A DNA stretch of 51,600 nt from Bacteroidales bacterium (GCA_017438945.1 JAFRUI010000009.1:1-51600); one strand, 5' to 3'. Counted from the first letter of the stretch, positions 1 to 7,595 are shown. Notes: a model not told the origin generated them from the letters alone. Program-made: numbers and translations.

Positions 1-1
1 A

Positions 2-676
2 TTCACCAACTCGGTTGAGGCGGGCTGGACGAAGTACATCAACAAGTTCGGCAACGTGGGCGTCAATGCGTGGTTCAAGAACACGAAAGACGAGTTCTCC
101 AGCCTTGCGGATGTCTGCTACGACCCGTTTTTCGGAAGGATTGTCTATTTTTCGCAGCCCATCAACGCAGGCAAAACGCTGAACACGGGCGCGGAGGTGA
201 ATGTCAACTACCAGCTCAAGAGCTTCATGAATATCCGGTTTTACGGCAATGTCTATTACACAAAGTCGGCGTTCCAGTTCCGCGACGAGGATCAGCCCTA
301 CGAGACGGAGAATTTGGGGTACAGTTTCCGGTTGAACTTTTGGGCAAAGCTGTGGAAGTTCTTGGAGGTGAATGCTGCTGCCAACTATCAGTCGCGGAAC
401 GTGTTCCTGTTCACCACGGTTCGGCCGAGCTACAGCATCGACCTCGGGTTACGGGCGGAGTTCTGGAAGCGGCGCATCGCGGTGTGGGTGAATGTGGACG
501 ACCTCTTCGACTGGAACCGCAGCGCGACCGTAAACGCCAATCCTTATTACAGTTACAGCGACTCCACACGTGTGAGCTATCGGGCGCGGACGGTGCGGTT
601 CGGGCTGTCGTTCAAGTTCGGAAAGATGGAGTTGGAGGGTTCGCAGGCCGGTCAGGGCCAGGGGGAGCGGAGGTAG
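2..676 (+). CDS. Outer-membrane beta-barrel protein, C-terminal part (TonB-dependent receptor type)
   Basis: The frame is already open at the left edge, so the start lies outside the window; about 224 residues are visible. The sequence is a run of amphipathic, aromatic-rich beta strands separated by short polar turns, for example strands around NVNYQLKSFMNIRFYGNVYY and VRFGLSFKFGK. This is the pattern of the C-terminal barrel of Bacteroidota TonB-dependent receptor-like proteins (outer membrane beta-barrel family). The last strand is followed by an unusual hydrophilic Gly/Gln/Glu/Arg tail of about 15 residues before the TAG stop, so the barrel does not end on the usual terminal aromatic residue. 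The substrate cannot be judged without the plug domain. A tract of 7-base repeats starts five bases after the stop. The neighbouring genes on the minus strand are convergent. Confidence 0.75.
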   Translation, partial: FTNSVEAGWTKYINKFGNVGVNAWFKNTKDEFSSLADVCYDPFFGRIVYFSQPINAGKTLNTGAEVNVNYQLKSFMNIRFYGNVYYTKSAFQFRDEDQPYETENLGYSFRLNFWAKLWKFLEVNAAANYQSRNVFLFTTVRPSYSIDLGLRAEFWKRRIAVWVNVDDLFDWNRSATVNANPYYSYSDSTRVSYRARTVRFGLSFKFGKMELEGSQAGQGQGERR

Positions 677-680
677 GAAT

Positions 681-732
681 AAGGCAAAAGGCAAAAGGCA
701 ATAGGCAATAGGGCCGAGGGTCAAGGGTCAAG
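681..732. repeat. Intergenic 7-base tandem repeat tract
   Basis: Units of the form GGCAAAA / GGCAATA are followed by TCAAGGG-type units, all with a 7-base period. The tract sits directly after the stop of the beta-barrel gene and overlaps the 3' end of a truncated Smr-like reading frame on the other strand. It belongs to the dispersed heptad family described in the findings. Confidence 0.8.
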
Positions 733-816
733 CACCCGCTCGCGAAGGAGTTCCATCGCGTCCTCCACGTACATGCCGTGAAGGTCAATGCGTATAGTAT
801 GGCTGGTTGTAGGCAT
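721..816 (-). pseudogene. Smr-domain fragment (31 codons)
   Basis: A 31-codon ATG-to-TGA frame contains TIRIDLHGMYVEDAMELL, which matches the opening motif of Smr domains (LDLHG followed by a helix beginning with a V-E-A-like pattern). A complete Smr domain needs about 75-85 residues, so only the first strand and helix are present and the catalytic/nucleic-acid-binding remainder is missing. The frame ends where the heptad repeat tract begins, suggesting that the 3' end was replaced or lost. It lies nine bases after the stop of the 345-residue secreted protein on the same strand. It may be a remnant, or a tiny translated ORF. The family call rests on one motif. Confidence 0.5.
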
Positions 817-825
817 GGTTTTGGG

Positions 826-1863
826 TTACTGTTTTCTCCACTCTCCTTCCGCAAAATAGTATTGTCCTGGCGGGAGTTGCACGGAAGGGAGAATCACCTC
901 ACGACGCCAGAATCGGCTGGATAAAGTGATTGTTCGTACTGCGCGGTCGTAGTATGTCCTTGCTTCGCAGAAAGCAGTGTCACGGGTGCTATCGATGACC
1001 ACGGTCGGAAATTCTGGTAGATCGTACATCAGGAAAAGCTCGCGCGACCAAGCCGAGAGGCTGTCCGAATATATGGCGGCAACCACGTCACAAGTGTCAT
1101 TGTTTGACGTGTTGCCGTAGGGAACCTTAAGGCGTATGCAATCGGTGCAGTACAATTCACAATATAAGCCGTTCGAGTGTCGTGTCACACCTTGAATCGG
1201 CTTGAAAAATCTTGCGGGCCACTCTTTTTTGAACTCTTGAATTAAGTTGCTGCACTTCTTCATCTGCTGGTTCAGCACGGTCGTGTCTTTGTGCTCTACG
1301 GCGTAACAGAGACTATCAGCCATCTGCACCAATCGGGCGGTGCGCCCAGATTCCGGCATCCAGGCGGAGGCCAATTTTCTCCAGTGGTTGAAATAGTAGG
1401 TTGTGCCGTCCAAACCAGAATGTTTACTCTCAATATGCGTGGCTGTCATCGTGGCGAGATTGAAAAGCGCGGACAATCTTTTGCAAACCTCTTCAGAAAC
1501 AGACATTTTCTTGACATCCACGGAAACCACCTTCAACGGGTTGGGTTGTCGATCCTGTAGATGTCTGCTCAGAGCCATATAAATGTTCTGGTCCGCTTTT
1601 GTCAAAATCAATTGGTTCTTGCCGATTTCCAGTGCATATTCCGCTGAAAAGGAGGGCGCACAAAGAAAAAATGTCTTATATTCCACGTTCCAAATGACAT
1701 TTCCGCTTTTATCTTCCGGAAACATTAGCTGGAACAGGGTCTCGTCGCCGTGTTTGTTGCTGCTGTATATCCCATACGACTCCGGAGTGAGGAAATCTTG
1801 TGCCCTGCCGCACAATACTGCGGCCAACAACGCGAGAATCAAGGTGGATTTACGCATATTCAT
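826..1863 (-). CDS. Secreted protein of unknown function, 345 aa
   Basis: I do not recognise a family. The protein starts MNMRKST followed by a hydrophobic stretch and a probable signal peptidase I site near GRAQ (residue about 21), so it is exported. The mature part has mixed alpha/beta character with several Cys residues, including a CTDC pair around the middle and a D-x-C-D-V segment. The C-terminal region (LPSVQLPPGQYYFAEGEWRKQ) resembles a beta-rich end. There are two in-frame ATG codons (1863 and 1857); either could be used. An imperfect -7 element (TATCTTCG) lies about 20-30 bases upstream. It is transcribed alone or with the small Smr fragment that follows. Confidence 0.6.
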   Translation of the reverse strand: MNMRKSTLILALLAAVLCGRAQDFLTPESYGIYSSNKHGDETLFQLMFPEDKSGNVIWNVEYKTFFLCAPSFSAEYALEIGKNQLILTKADQNIYMALSRHLQDRQPNPLKVVSVDVKKMSVSEEVCKRLSALFNLATMTATHIESKHSGLDGTTYYFNHWRKLASAWMPESGRTARLVQMADSLCYAVEHKDTTVLNQQMKKCSNLIQEFKKEWPARFFKPIQGVTRHSNGLYCELYCTDCIRLKVPYGNTSNNDTCDVVAAIYSDSLSAWSRELFLMYDLPEFPTVVIDSTRDTAFCEARTYYDRAVRTITLSSRFWRREVILPSVQLPPGQYYFAEGEWRKQ

Positions 1864-1884
1864 AGCGGTTTTCGCTTTGTGCCG

Positions 1885-1892
1885 CGAAGATA
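1885..1892 (-). promoter_or_regulatory. Possible Bacteroidota -7 promoter element
   Basis: TATCTTCG on the minus strand deviates by one base from TAnnTTTG and lies just upstream of the 345-aa secreted protein gene. Confidence 0.4.
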
Positions 1893-1941
1893 CACTTTTT
1901 TAGGACATGTCTTCCTCGTGATCCGTGGAAACATAACCAAA

Positions 1942-1973
1942 ACAGGGTGCGATTTCATTTCACCGCACCCTGT
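1942..1973 (-). terminator. Hairpin downstream of kamA
   Basis: Ten-base perfect stem (ACAGGGTGCG with CGCACCCTGT) around a 12-base loop, between the kamA stop and the start of the next gene. The following T-run is only three bases, so it may be Rho-independent only weakly. Confidence 0.6.
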
Positions 1974-2005
1974 AACTACTAACTGCTAACTACTAACTGC
2001 CAACT
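1974..2005. repeat. Intergenic 7-base tandem repeat tract (AACTACT/AACTGCT units)
   Basis: Four and a half units with 7-base period run directly into the kamA stop codon at 2004-2006. Member of the dispersed heptad family. Confidence 0.85.
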
Positions 2006-3242
2006 ATTTTTTGTGGCGTTTCTTTCTCGCCAACTCGTTGGGCTCCAGTGCCATCTGTTCGCCGTGGAGCAGGGAGGCCACGCCCTCGACGTGCTTCTTG
2101 TCGGGCAGCGGACTGCAGGTGTTCTCCTGATAGTCCTCGGGTTCGGTGTAGGTGGTGATGACGCCTTCATAGTTGCGGAGGATCACCTTGTGCGGGCTCT
2201 GGGAGATGACGTACTGAGGCATCACGGGAATCTTGCCGCCGCCGCCAGGAGCGTCCACCACGAAGGTCGGCACGCAGTAGCCGGAGGTGTGTCCGCGCAA
2301 GTTCTCGATGATCTCGATGCCCTTGGAGACGGGCGTGCGGAAATGCTCCAGACCCATGGAGAGGTCGCATTGGTAGATGTAGTACGGACGCACGCGCATG
2401 CGCACGAGGTCGTGCACGAGCTGCTTCATGATTTCGGTGTCGTCGTTCACGCCGCGCAACAGCACGGTCTGGTTGCCGAGCGGAACACCGGCATCCGCCA
2501 GTTTGGCGCAAGCGGCCATCGCCTCTTCGGTCACCTCGTTCGGGTGGTTGAAGTGCGTGTTGAGCCAAATCGGGTGGTATTTCTTGAGCATGTTGACGAG
2601 ATCGTCAGTGATGCGCTGCGGGCAGACCACAGGGGTGCGGGAGCCCAAGCGGATGATCTCCACATGCGGGATGGCGCGCAGACGTTGGATGATGGACTCG
2701 AGCATCTTGTCGCCCACCATCAAAGCGTCACCGCCGGAAAGCAGGACGTCGCGCACTTGCGGGGTGCGGGCGATGTAGTCGATGGCGGCCTGGATGCGGT
2801 CCTGCGTGGACTCGCAGTCGTGCTGGCCGGCGAAACGTCTGCGAGTGCAGTGACGGCAGTACATCGAGCACATGTCGGTGATAAGGAACAACACTCTGTC
2901 GGGGTAGCGGTGGGTGAGGCCGGGAACCGGGGAGTCCTCATCCTCGTGCAGCGGGTCGAGAAGGTCAGCGGGCGACTGGTGCACCTCCGCGCCGGTCGGG
3001 ATGGCCTGGCGGCGAATCGGGCACTTCGGGTTGTTGGGATCAATCAAGCTCAAGTAGTACGGCGTGATGGCCATACGGAGCGTCTGCAGCGACTTCTTCA
3101 CGCCTTCCTCCTCTTCAGGAGTTAGTTCAATATATTTCTTCAGTTCTTCGAGGGTCTCGATTCTATTGCGGACCTGCCATCTCCAATCGTTCCATTCGGC
3201 GTCGGTAACGTTGGGGAAAAGTTCTTTTCTTCTGCTTGCCAT
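2004..3242 (-). CDS. kamA: Lysine 2,3-aminomutase
   Basis: This radical-SAM, PLP-dependent enzyme converts L-lysine to L-beta-lysine, the first step of the anaerobic lysine fermentation route to butyrate and acetate. At 412 residues it has the usual length. The radical-SAM cluster motif CSMYCRHC places the three cysteines at 125, 129 and 132, and the PLP lysine lies in PGGGGK at residue 337, the same number as in the clostridial enzyme as I recall it. It lies 32 bases behind the threonine dehydrogenase gene with no promoter-like sequence between, so the two are probably co-transcribed. No lysine 5,6-aminomutase or beta-lysine acetyltransferase is visible in the window, so fermentation versus another use of beta-lysine cannot be decided here. 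Confidence 0.95.
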   Translation of the reverse strand: MASRRKELFPNVTDAEWNDWRWQVRNRIETLEELKKYIELTPEEEEGVKKSLQTLRMAITPYYLSLIDPNNPKCPIRRQAIPTGAEVHQSPADLLDPLHEDEDSPVPGLTHRYPDRVLFLITDMCSMYCRHCTRRRFAGQHDCESTQDRIQAAIDYIARTPQVRDVLLSGGDALMVGDKMLESIIQRLRAIPHVEIIRLGSRTPVVCPQRITDDLVNMLKKYHPIWLNTHFNHPNEVTEEAMAACAKLADAGVPLGNQTVLLRGVNDDTEIMKQLVHDLVRMRVRPYYIYQCDLSMGLEHFRTPVSKGIEIIENLRGHTSGYCVPTFVVDAPGGGGKIPVMPQYVISQSPHKVILRNYEGVITTYTEPEDYQENTCSPLPDKKHVEGVASLLHGEQMALEPNELARKKRHKK

Positions 3243-3274
3243 ATTGATTATGAATTGATTTTATCTAAAAATTT

Positions 3275-4228
3275 CTATTTCTGATATTTCGCTTTGAGTA
3301 CCTTGATCATATCAACGGTCATGGAAGCGAGGTCGTATTGCGGTTTGAAACCCCATTCCTCGCGGGCGCAGTGATCGTCCATCTGGTTCGGCCAGGAATC
3401 GGCGATGGTCTGGCGCAGCTCGTCGTATTGGTACTCCATCTGGAAGTCGGGGATATGCTTCTTGATTTCGTTGAAAATCATCTCTGGCTCGAAGCTCATA
3501 GCCGTGATGTTGAAGGAGTTGCGGTGTACCAGCTTGCTCGGGTCGGCTTCCATAAGATCCATGGCGGCTTTCAAGGCGTCGGGCATGTACATCATGTCCA
3601 TGAAGGTGCCTTTCGCGATGGGGCAGATGAATTTCTCACCCTTCACGGCGGCGTAGTAGATTTCCACAGCGTAGTCGGTGGTGCCGCCGCCGGGGAGCGT
3701 CACGTTGGAGATGAGGCCAGGGAAGCGTACTGAACGGGTGTCGACACCGAAGCGTTTGAAGTAGTAGTCGCTAAGCAGCTCGCCAGTGACCTTGGTGACA
3801 CCGTAGATCGTCTTAGGACGCTGGATAGTGTCCTGCGGGGTCATGTCGTGCGGTGTGTCGGGACCGAAAGCGCCGATGGAGCTGGGGGTGAAGAGAGAGC
3901 AGCCAAATTCACGGGAAACCTCCAAGCAGTTGATGAGCGCGCCCACGCCTACGTTCCAGCCCAACATCGGGTTGGCCTCTGCCTTTGCGGAGAGGATGGC
4001 GGCGAGGTTGTAAATCGCGTCGATGTTGTATTTTTTCACCGCGTCGGCGATGTCTTGCGCGTTGGTGGCGTCAATTTTGCAGGATGGACCGGCATCGGCC
4101 AAATCGCCCTTCAGGGGGTAAACCATATCTGCGGCAACCACGTTGTCCGTACCATAAACTGCACGCAATGCGGGGGTTAACTCGGAACCAATCTGTCCGC
4201 ATGCTCCAATGACCAAAATCTTCTTCAT
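3275..4228 (-). CDS. NAD-dependent L-threonine 3-dehydrogenase (SDR/epimerase type)
   Basis: Short-chain-dehydrogenase-fold enzyme predicted to oxidise L-threonine to 2-amino-3-ketobutyrate with NAD+. The protein opens MKKILVIGACGQIGSEL, containing the GxxGxxG nucleotide-binding motif, and has the catalytic YGVTK (Y-x3-K) near the middle. The segment around TRSVRFPGLIS and the FDMMYMP-like region are typical of the short-chain Tdh enzymes rather than of UDP-sugar epimerases. The open frame extends 31 codons further upstream, but that extension runs over the -7 promoter element at about 4267-4274, so I chose the ATG at 4228 (317 aa, normal for the family). kamA follows in the same direction. 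A 2-amino-3-ketobutyrate CoA ligase (kbl) is not present in the window. Confidence 0.88.
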   Translation of the reverse strand: MKKILVIGACGQIGSELTPALRAVYGTDNVVAADMVYPLKGDLADAGPSCKIDATNAQDIADAVKKYNIDAIYNLAAILSAKAEANPMLGWNVGVGALINCLEVSREFGCSLFTPSSIGAFGPDTPHDMTPQDTIQRPKTIYGVTKVTGELLSDYYFKRFGVDTRSVRFPGLISNVTLPGGGTTDYAVEIYYAAVKGEKFICPIAKGTFMDMMYMPDALKAAMDLMEADPSKLVHRNSFNITAMSFEPEMIFNEIKKHIPDFQMEYQYDELRQTIADSWPNQMDDHCAREEWGFKPQYDLASMTVDMIKVLKAKYQK

Positions 4229-4266
4229 TGTTATCTTATTTTTTTGTGAATACAATTTTTGAGGGT

Positions 4267-4274
4267 GCAAAAGT
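4267..4274 (-). promoter_or_regulatory. -7 promoter element of the tdh-kamA operon
   Basis: TACTTTTG on the minus strand matches TAnnTTTG and lies about 40 bases upstream of the chosen tdh start, which supports that start. Confidence 0.65.
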
Positions 4275-4340
4275 ACACAATATTCTAAAATAACAGGCAA
4301 CAAAAGTTTGTTTTTTGTCACTTTATATCGAAAGACAAAG

Positions 4341-4380
4341 ACTAATGACTATAACTATATCTATAACTATAACTATAACT
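4341..4380. repeat. Intergenic 6-base tandem repeat (ATAACT)
   Basis: A run of ATAACT / ATATCT units lies between tdh and tRNA-Pro. It resembles the heptad tracts elsewhere but has a 6-base period. Confidence 0.75.
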
Positions 4381-4427
4381 TTTGACCAATAGCCTTCTAA
4401 CCTTGAACCCTTGAAATTTTGAACAAA

Positions 4428-4459
4428 AAAACGGACGTGACTTTCATCACATCCGTTTT
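4428..4459 (-). terminator. Terminator after tRNA-Pro
   Basis: Thirteen-base stem (AAAACGGACGTGA with TCACATCCGTTTT, one wobble pair) and a six-base loop. On the minus strand the right arm ends in a run of T, so it fits an intrinsic terminator for the tRNA gene just upstream. The A/T flanks would also allow it to work in the other direction. Confidence 0.75.
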
Positions 4460-4471
4460 CTGTTTGATTCG

Positions 4472-4545
4472 TCGGGGTGAGAAGACTCGAACTTCCGACC
4501 CCTTGCACCCCATGCAAGTGCGCTAGCCAACTGCGCCACACCCCG
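4472..4545 (-). tRNA. tRNA-Pro (anticodon GGG)
   Basis: A complete 74-base cloverleaf can be folded. It has acceptor arm CGGGGTG/CACCCCG, D-arm GCGC/GCGC, anticodon stem CTTGC/GCAAG with loop ATGGGGT giving GGG, five-base variable loop, and T-arm with TTCGAGT loop. The discriminator base is A; the CCA end is not encoded. The D-arm and variable regions match bacterial tRNA-Pro. A TATCTTTG element lies 16-23 bases upstream and a strong terminator lies downstream, so it is a single-gene transcript. Confidence 0.95.
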
Positions 4546-4560
4546 AGTCATTTACGGCGG

Positions 4561-4568
4561 CAAAGATA
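4561..4568 (-). promoter_or_regulatory. -7 promoter element of tRNA-Pro
   Basis: TATCTTTG on the minus strand, an exact TAnnTTTG match, 16 bases upstream of the mature tRNA 5' end. Confidence 0.65.
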
Positions 4569-4734
4569 CTATTTTTTTTGTTGTGTCGGCAATGATGCAA
4601 AATTATTTATTTTTATTTTAATTTATTAATTTTCAGTTTATTATGAAAAGTTGTATCATGTGTTGAAAGATTGGAACCGTCATTTTTGGGAAATATGTCG
4701 GAATATTTTTCCGTTTTATTTCCTTAGAAATGAA

Positions 4735-4762
4735 ATAAGGACGGCCTTCTGACCGTCCTTAT
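4735..4762 (-). terminator. Hairpin downstream of the ketoacid oxidoreductase operon
   Basis: Ten-base perfect stem (ATAAGGACGG with CCGTCCTTAT) around an eight-base loop, beyond the stop of the gamma subunit gene. No long T-run follows on the minus strand. Confidence 0.55.
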
Positions 4763-4770
4763 ATAATATT

Positions 4771-4798
4771 GTAGAGACGCACCATGGCACGTCTCTAC
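4771..4798. repeat. 28-bp palindromic intergenic repeat, copy 1
   Basis: Arms GTAGAGACG and CGTCTCTAC enclose a CCATGG core with two mismatched positions between arm and core. It is the same length and has the same arms as copies at 21059, 21142 (diverged arms) and 23433. It lies between the gamma-subunit stop and the operon hairpin. Confidence 0.85.
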
Positions 4799-4804
4799 GG
4801 CAGA

Positions 4805-5356
4805 TTACAACGTGTGGTACGGAGTCAACAGACCCTTGCCGATTTCCACAGCTTCCTCGTTCTTGGGGATGAGGTGGTGGTGGCGCTCAGGCAGGGATTT
4901 CTCCAGACCTTTGTGCAACATTTCAGGGGTGACGAGGGGTTTCACCTTCAGGAAACCGCCCAGCACGATCATGTTGAACAGCTTGGAGATACCGAGTTCG
5001 CTGGCCTTGTCGGCGGCGGCGACTTGGTAGATGTTGATGTCCTTGCGGGTAGGATGGTGCGTGATACCGTTCGGGTCATAAATCAGAAGACCTCCGGGTT
5101 TCACGGCGGATTCGAACTTGTCCATCGACTGTTGGTTCAGGATGATGGCCGTGTCGAACTGGTTCAGATAGGGGGAGCAGATGCGCTCGTCGCTGAGGAT
5201 GACGGTGACGTTGGAGGTACCACCGCGCATTTCAGGACCGTAGGAAGGCAACCAGCTCACTTCTTTGTCTTGCATGATGCCGGCGTATGCGAGGATCTTG
5301 CCCATGGAGAGCACACCTTGTCCGCCGAAGCCTGCTATAATGATTTCTTCAGTCAT
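4805..5356 (-). CDS. 2-oxoacid:ferredoxin oxidoreductase, gamma subunit
   Basis: 183-residue subunit of a four-subunit CoA-acylating ketoacid:ferredoxin oxidoreductase. It begins MTEEIIIAGFGGQGVLSMGK, the conserved G-x-GGQG start of the gamma family, and has SYGPEMRGGTSN, which is also characteristic of the group. It is the last gene of the ferredoxin-alpha-beta-gamma cluster, 19 bases after the beta subunit stop, so translation is probably linked. The complex oxidises a 2-oxoacid (2-oxoglutarate or a branched-chain 2-oxoacid) to acyl-CoA and reduces ferredoxin in the cytoplasm. The subunit itself does not settle the substrate. Confidence 0.9.
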   Translation of the reverse strand: MTEEIIIAGFGGQGVLSMGKILAYAGIMQDKEVSWLPSYGPEMRGGTSNVTVILSDERICSPYLNQFDTAIILNQQSMDKFESAVKPGGLLIYDPNGITHHPTRKDINIYQVAAADKASELGISKLFNMIVLGGFLKVKPLVTPEMLHKGLEKSLPERHHHLIPKNEEAVEIGKGLLTPYHTL

Positions 5357-5375
5357 GTCTTTTGGATTTTAATGA

Positions 5376-6218
5376 TTATTTTTTTCTCAGTGAAAAGATG
5401 GTTTCGTTGGGCTGGTCGAAGGTGCCGACGCGCTCGATGAACTTGGGATCGAACTTGCCGTCAACTTTCATGTCGCCGAGCGGGAAGTATTTGAGGGTGT
5501 TCTCTTCCATCCACTTGTTGGCTTGGACAGGAGTCATCTTCCAACCGGAGTTGCAGTTGGAGGTCACTTCCACGAAGGAGACGCCCTTGTTCAGTTTCTG
5601 ATTCTCGAAGGCCTGACGGATGGCTTTCTTGCACTTGCGGGCAGCTGCCGGGGTGTAAACGGCCTGACGGGTGACATAGTACGTGCCAGGGAGTTGAGCC
5701 AGCATTTCGGTCAGACGCATGGTGTGACCCATGATCTTGGGATCACGGCCGTAAGGACAGGTCACGGTCTCCATACCCTCGAGGGTGGTGGGAGCCATCT
5801 GACCGCCGGTCATACCGTAGATACCGTTGTTGATGAAGATCATGGTGATGTTCTCACCGCGGTTGCAGGCGTGGACAACCTCGCCGCAGCCGATGGAGGC
5901 CAAGTCGCCGTCTCCCTGATAGGAGAACACGAAGGTCTCGGGACGGAGACGTTTGATGGCGGAGGCGCAGGCCGGGGCACGACCGTGGGCGGCTTCCACG
6001 AAGTCAACGTCGAAATAGTTGTATGCCAGCACGGAACAACCCACGGGGGAGATACCGATGACATTGTCTTGAATGCCCATTTCCTCGATCACCTCGGCGA
6101 TGATTCTGTGCACGACGCCGTGACCGCAACCAGGACAATAGTGCATTGTAGCATCCGTGAGAACCGGAGTGCGTTTGTACACCAAATTTTCGGGTTTGAT
6201 TATATCTTCTCTTGTCAT
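5376..6218 (-). CDS. 2-oxoacid:ferredoxin oxidoreductase, beta (TPP-binding) subunit
   Basis: 280-residue thiamine-diphosphate subunit. YCPGCGHG near residue 30 supplies cluster-proximal cysteines, and GDGDLASIGCGE followed about 25 residues later by NNGIYGMTGGQ is the TPP/Mg motif (GDG...N). The open frame allows a TTG start three codons upstream, but the ATG of MTREDI at 6218 is more likely. It is 18 bases downstream of the alpha gene. The protein is closest in character to the KorB/VorA group found in anaerobic Bacteroidota, where electrons reach ferredoxin rather than NAD. Confidence 0.92.
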   Translation of the reverse strand: MTREDIIKPENLVYKRTPVLTDATMHYCPGCGHGVVHRIIAEVIEEMGIQDNVIGISPVGCSVLAYNYFDVDFVEAAHGRAPACASAIKRLRPETFVFSYQGDGDLASIGCGEVVHACNRGENITMIFINNGIYGMTGGQMAPTTLEGMETVTCPYGRDPKIMGHTMRLTEMLAQLPGTYYVTRQAVYTPAAARKCKKAIRQAFENQKLNKGVSFVEVTSNCNSGWKMTPVQANKWMEENTLKYFPLGDMKVDGKFDPKFIERVGTFDQPNETIFSLRKK

Positions 6219-6236
6219 AATTTTCAAGTGCTTAAA

Positions 6237-7316
6237 TTATTTAATCATTTTTTTCAACGCATCGAGAATCTCAACAGGGGTGGGGATGACACCGCCGTAA
6301 CGGCCGTAATGCTCCACGGGGATGTTGCAATCGACAGCGAGTTTCACGTCTTCGATCATCTGACCGGCGTTCATTTCCACGCTGAGGATCTTCTTCATGC
6401 GGCTGCCGATTTCCTTGACGGCTTTCGTCGGGAAGGGCCACAGGGTGATCGGACGGATCAAACCGACCTTGATGCCTTCTGCGCGGGCGAGTTCGACGGA
6501 CTTCATGCAGATACGGGCTGCAGAGCCGTAAGCCACGAAGATGTATTCCGCATCATCGCATTGGATAGCCTCGTAACGGGCGTCTTCCTCTTCACATTTG
6601 CGGTATTTGGCTTGGATGCGGTCGTTGATGGCCTCTTGTTTGAGGGCTTCCAGTTCGAGGGATGTCACGATTCTGTGCTTGCCGGTGGAACGGTGTCCGG
6701 TGGCAGCCCAAGGACAATTTTCCTCGATATATTCGTTGGTCCAGCGCGGTTTGTAGTCGTCAACCATGACTTTCTCCATCACCTGGCCGATGACACCATC
6801 GGAGAGGATGGCGACGGGGTTGCGGTATTTGAAGGCGAGGTCGAAGCCCAGTTCCACGAAGTCATACATTTCCTGCACAGACGCGGGGGCGAGGGTGATC
6901 AGACGGTAGTCGCCGTGACCGCCGCCCTTGGTGGTCTGGAAATAGTCGGACTGAGAGGGTTGGATGGTGCCGAGGCCGGGGCCGCCGCGAACGACGTTCA
7001 CGCACAATGCGGGCAGCTCAGCGCCAGCGATATAGGAAAGGCCTTCCTGCATCAGGGAGAATCCCGGGGAGGAAGATGAGGTCATGACGCGCTTGCCGGC
7101 GGCGGCGCCTGCATACACCATGTTGATGGAAGCCAATTCGCTCTCGGCTTGCAGAACAACCATGCCGGTGGTCAGATATGGTCTCTCCGCCATCAGGTGC
7201 TCCAACACTTCTGACTGCGGGGTAATGGGATAGCCAAAGTAACCGTCACAACCACAACGGATGGCGGCTTCTGCAATGGCTTGGTTTCCCTTCATCAATA
7301 CTAATTGTTTTGCCAT
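6237..7316 (-). CDS. vorB: 2-oxoacid:ferredoxin oxidoreductase, alpha subunit (VorB/KorA type)
   Basis: 359-residue alpha subunit. Recognisable segments are GYPITPQSEVLEHL near the N-terminus (pyrimidine-side motif), TSSSSPGFSLMQEGLSYIAGAELP, and GGGHGDYRLITLAPASVQEMYD. The last is what I associate with the 3-methyl-2-oxobutanoate-type (VorB) subunits of Bacteroidota, but KorA for 2-oxoglutarate is closely related, so the substrate is uncertain. Gene order ferredoxin-alpha-beta-gamma with gaps of 51, 18 and 19 bases indicates one transcript. In an amino-acid fermenter a Vor complex would turn transaminated Val/Leu/Ile into acyl-CoA, while a Kor complex would make succinyl-CoA. Confidence 0.85.
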   Translation of the reverse strand: MAKQLVLMKGNQAIAEAAIRCGCDGYFGYPITPQSEVLEHLMAERPYLTTGMVVLQAESELASINMVYAGAAAGKRVMTSSSSPGFSLMQEGLSYIAGAELPALCVNVVRGGPGLGTIQPSQSDYFQTTKGGGHGDYRLITLAPASVQEMYDFVELGFDLAFKYRNPVAILSDGVIGQVMEKVMVDDYKPRWTNEYIEENCPWAATGHRSTGKHRIVTSLELEALKQEAINDRIQAKYRKCEEEDARYEAIQCDDAEYIFVAYGSAARICMKSVELARAEGIKVGLIRPITLWPFPTKAVKEIGSRMKKILSVEMNAGQMIEDVKLAVDCNIPVEHYGRYGGVIPTPVEILDALKKMIK

Positions 7317-7367
7317 TTTGTAGATGTTTTAATTAATTGTTGTTAAAATTCTTGACTCTCCGTGCGG

Positions 7368-7595
7368 TTAGCATTTCGCACGATACACTTCAATGACCCC
7401 GTCGGGACAGATCACCGCGCAGCTGGCGCAGCCGATACAGGCGTCCTCGTTGACCATTTCCAGATAGTTGTAACCCTTGGCGTTCACCTTCTTGGACAAG
7501 GCGATGCATTTCGGGTCTTGCGGGCAACCGGTTATGCACACTGCACAACCTTTACACTTTTCAGTGTCGATGACTAAAGCTCCTTTAAATGCCAT
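7368..7595 (-). CDS. 2-oxoacid:ferredoxin oxidoreductase, 4Fe-4S ferredoxin-like delta subunit
   Basis: 75 residues with two complete four-cysteine cluster motifs, CKGCAVCITGCP and CIGCASCAVICP. This is the small electron-transfer subunit, first gene of the operon. The promoter element lies about 70 bases upstream. Confidence 0.92.
   Translation of the reverse strand: MAFKGALVIDTEKCKGCAVCITGCPQDPKCIALSKKVNAKGYNYLEMVNEDACIGCASCAVICPDGVIEVYRAKC

Noticed and set aside
2013-3125. Plus-strand open frame of 370 codons opposite kamA
   Set aside because: Antisense shadow; composition is biased and the opposite strand encodes an enzyme with all catalytic residues.
5523-7079. Long plus-strand open frame of 518 codons opposite the ketoacid oxidoreductase genes
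   Set aside because: It lies fully antisense to two clearly recognisable genes, spans their junction, and its translation is rich in His/Gly/Asp/Val as expected from reversed codons.
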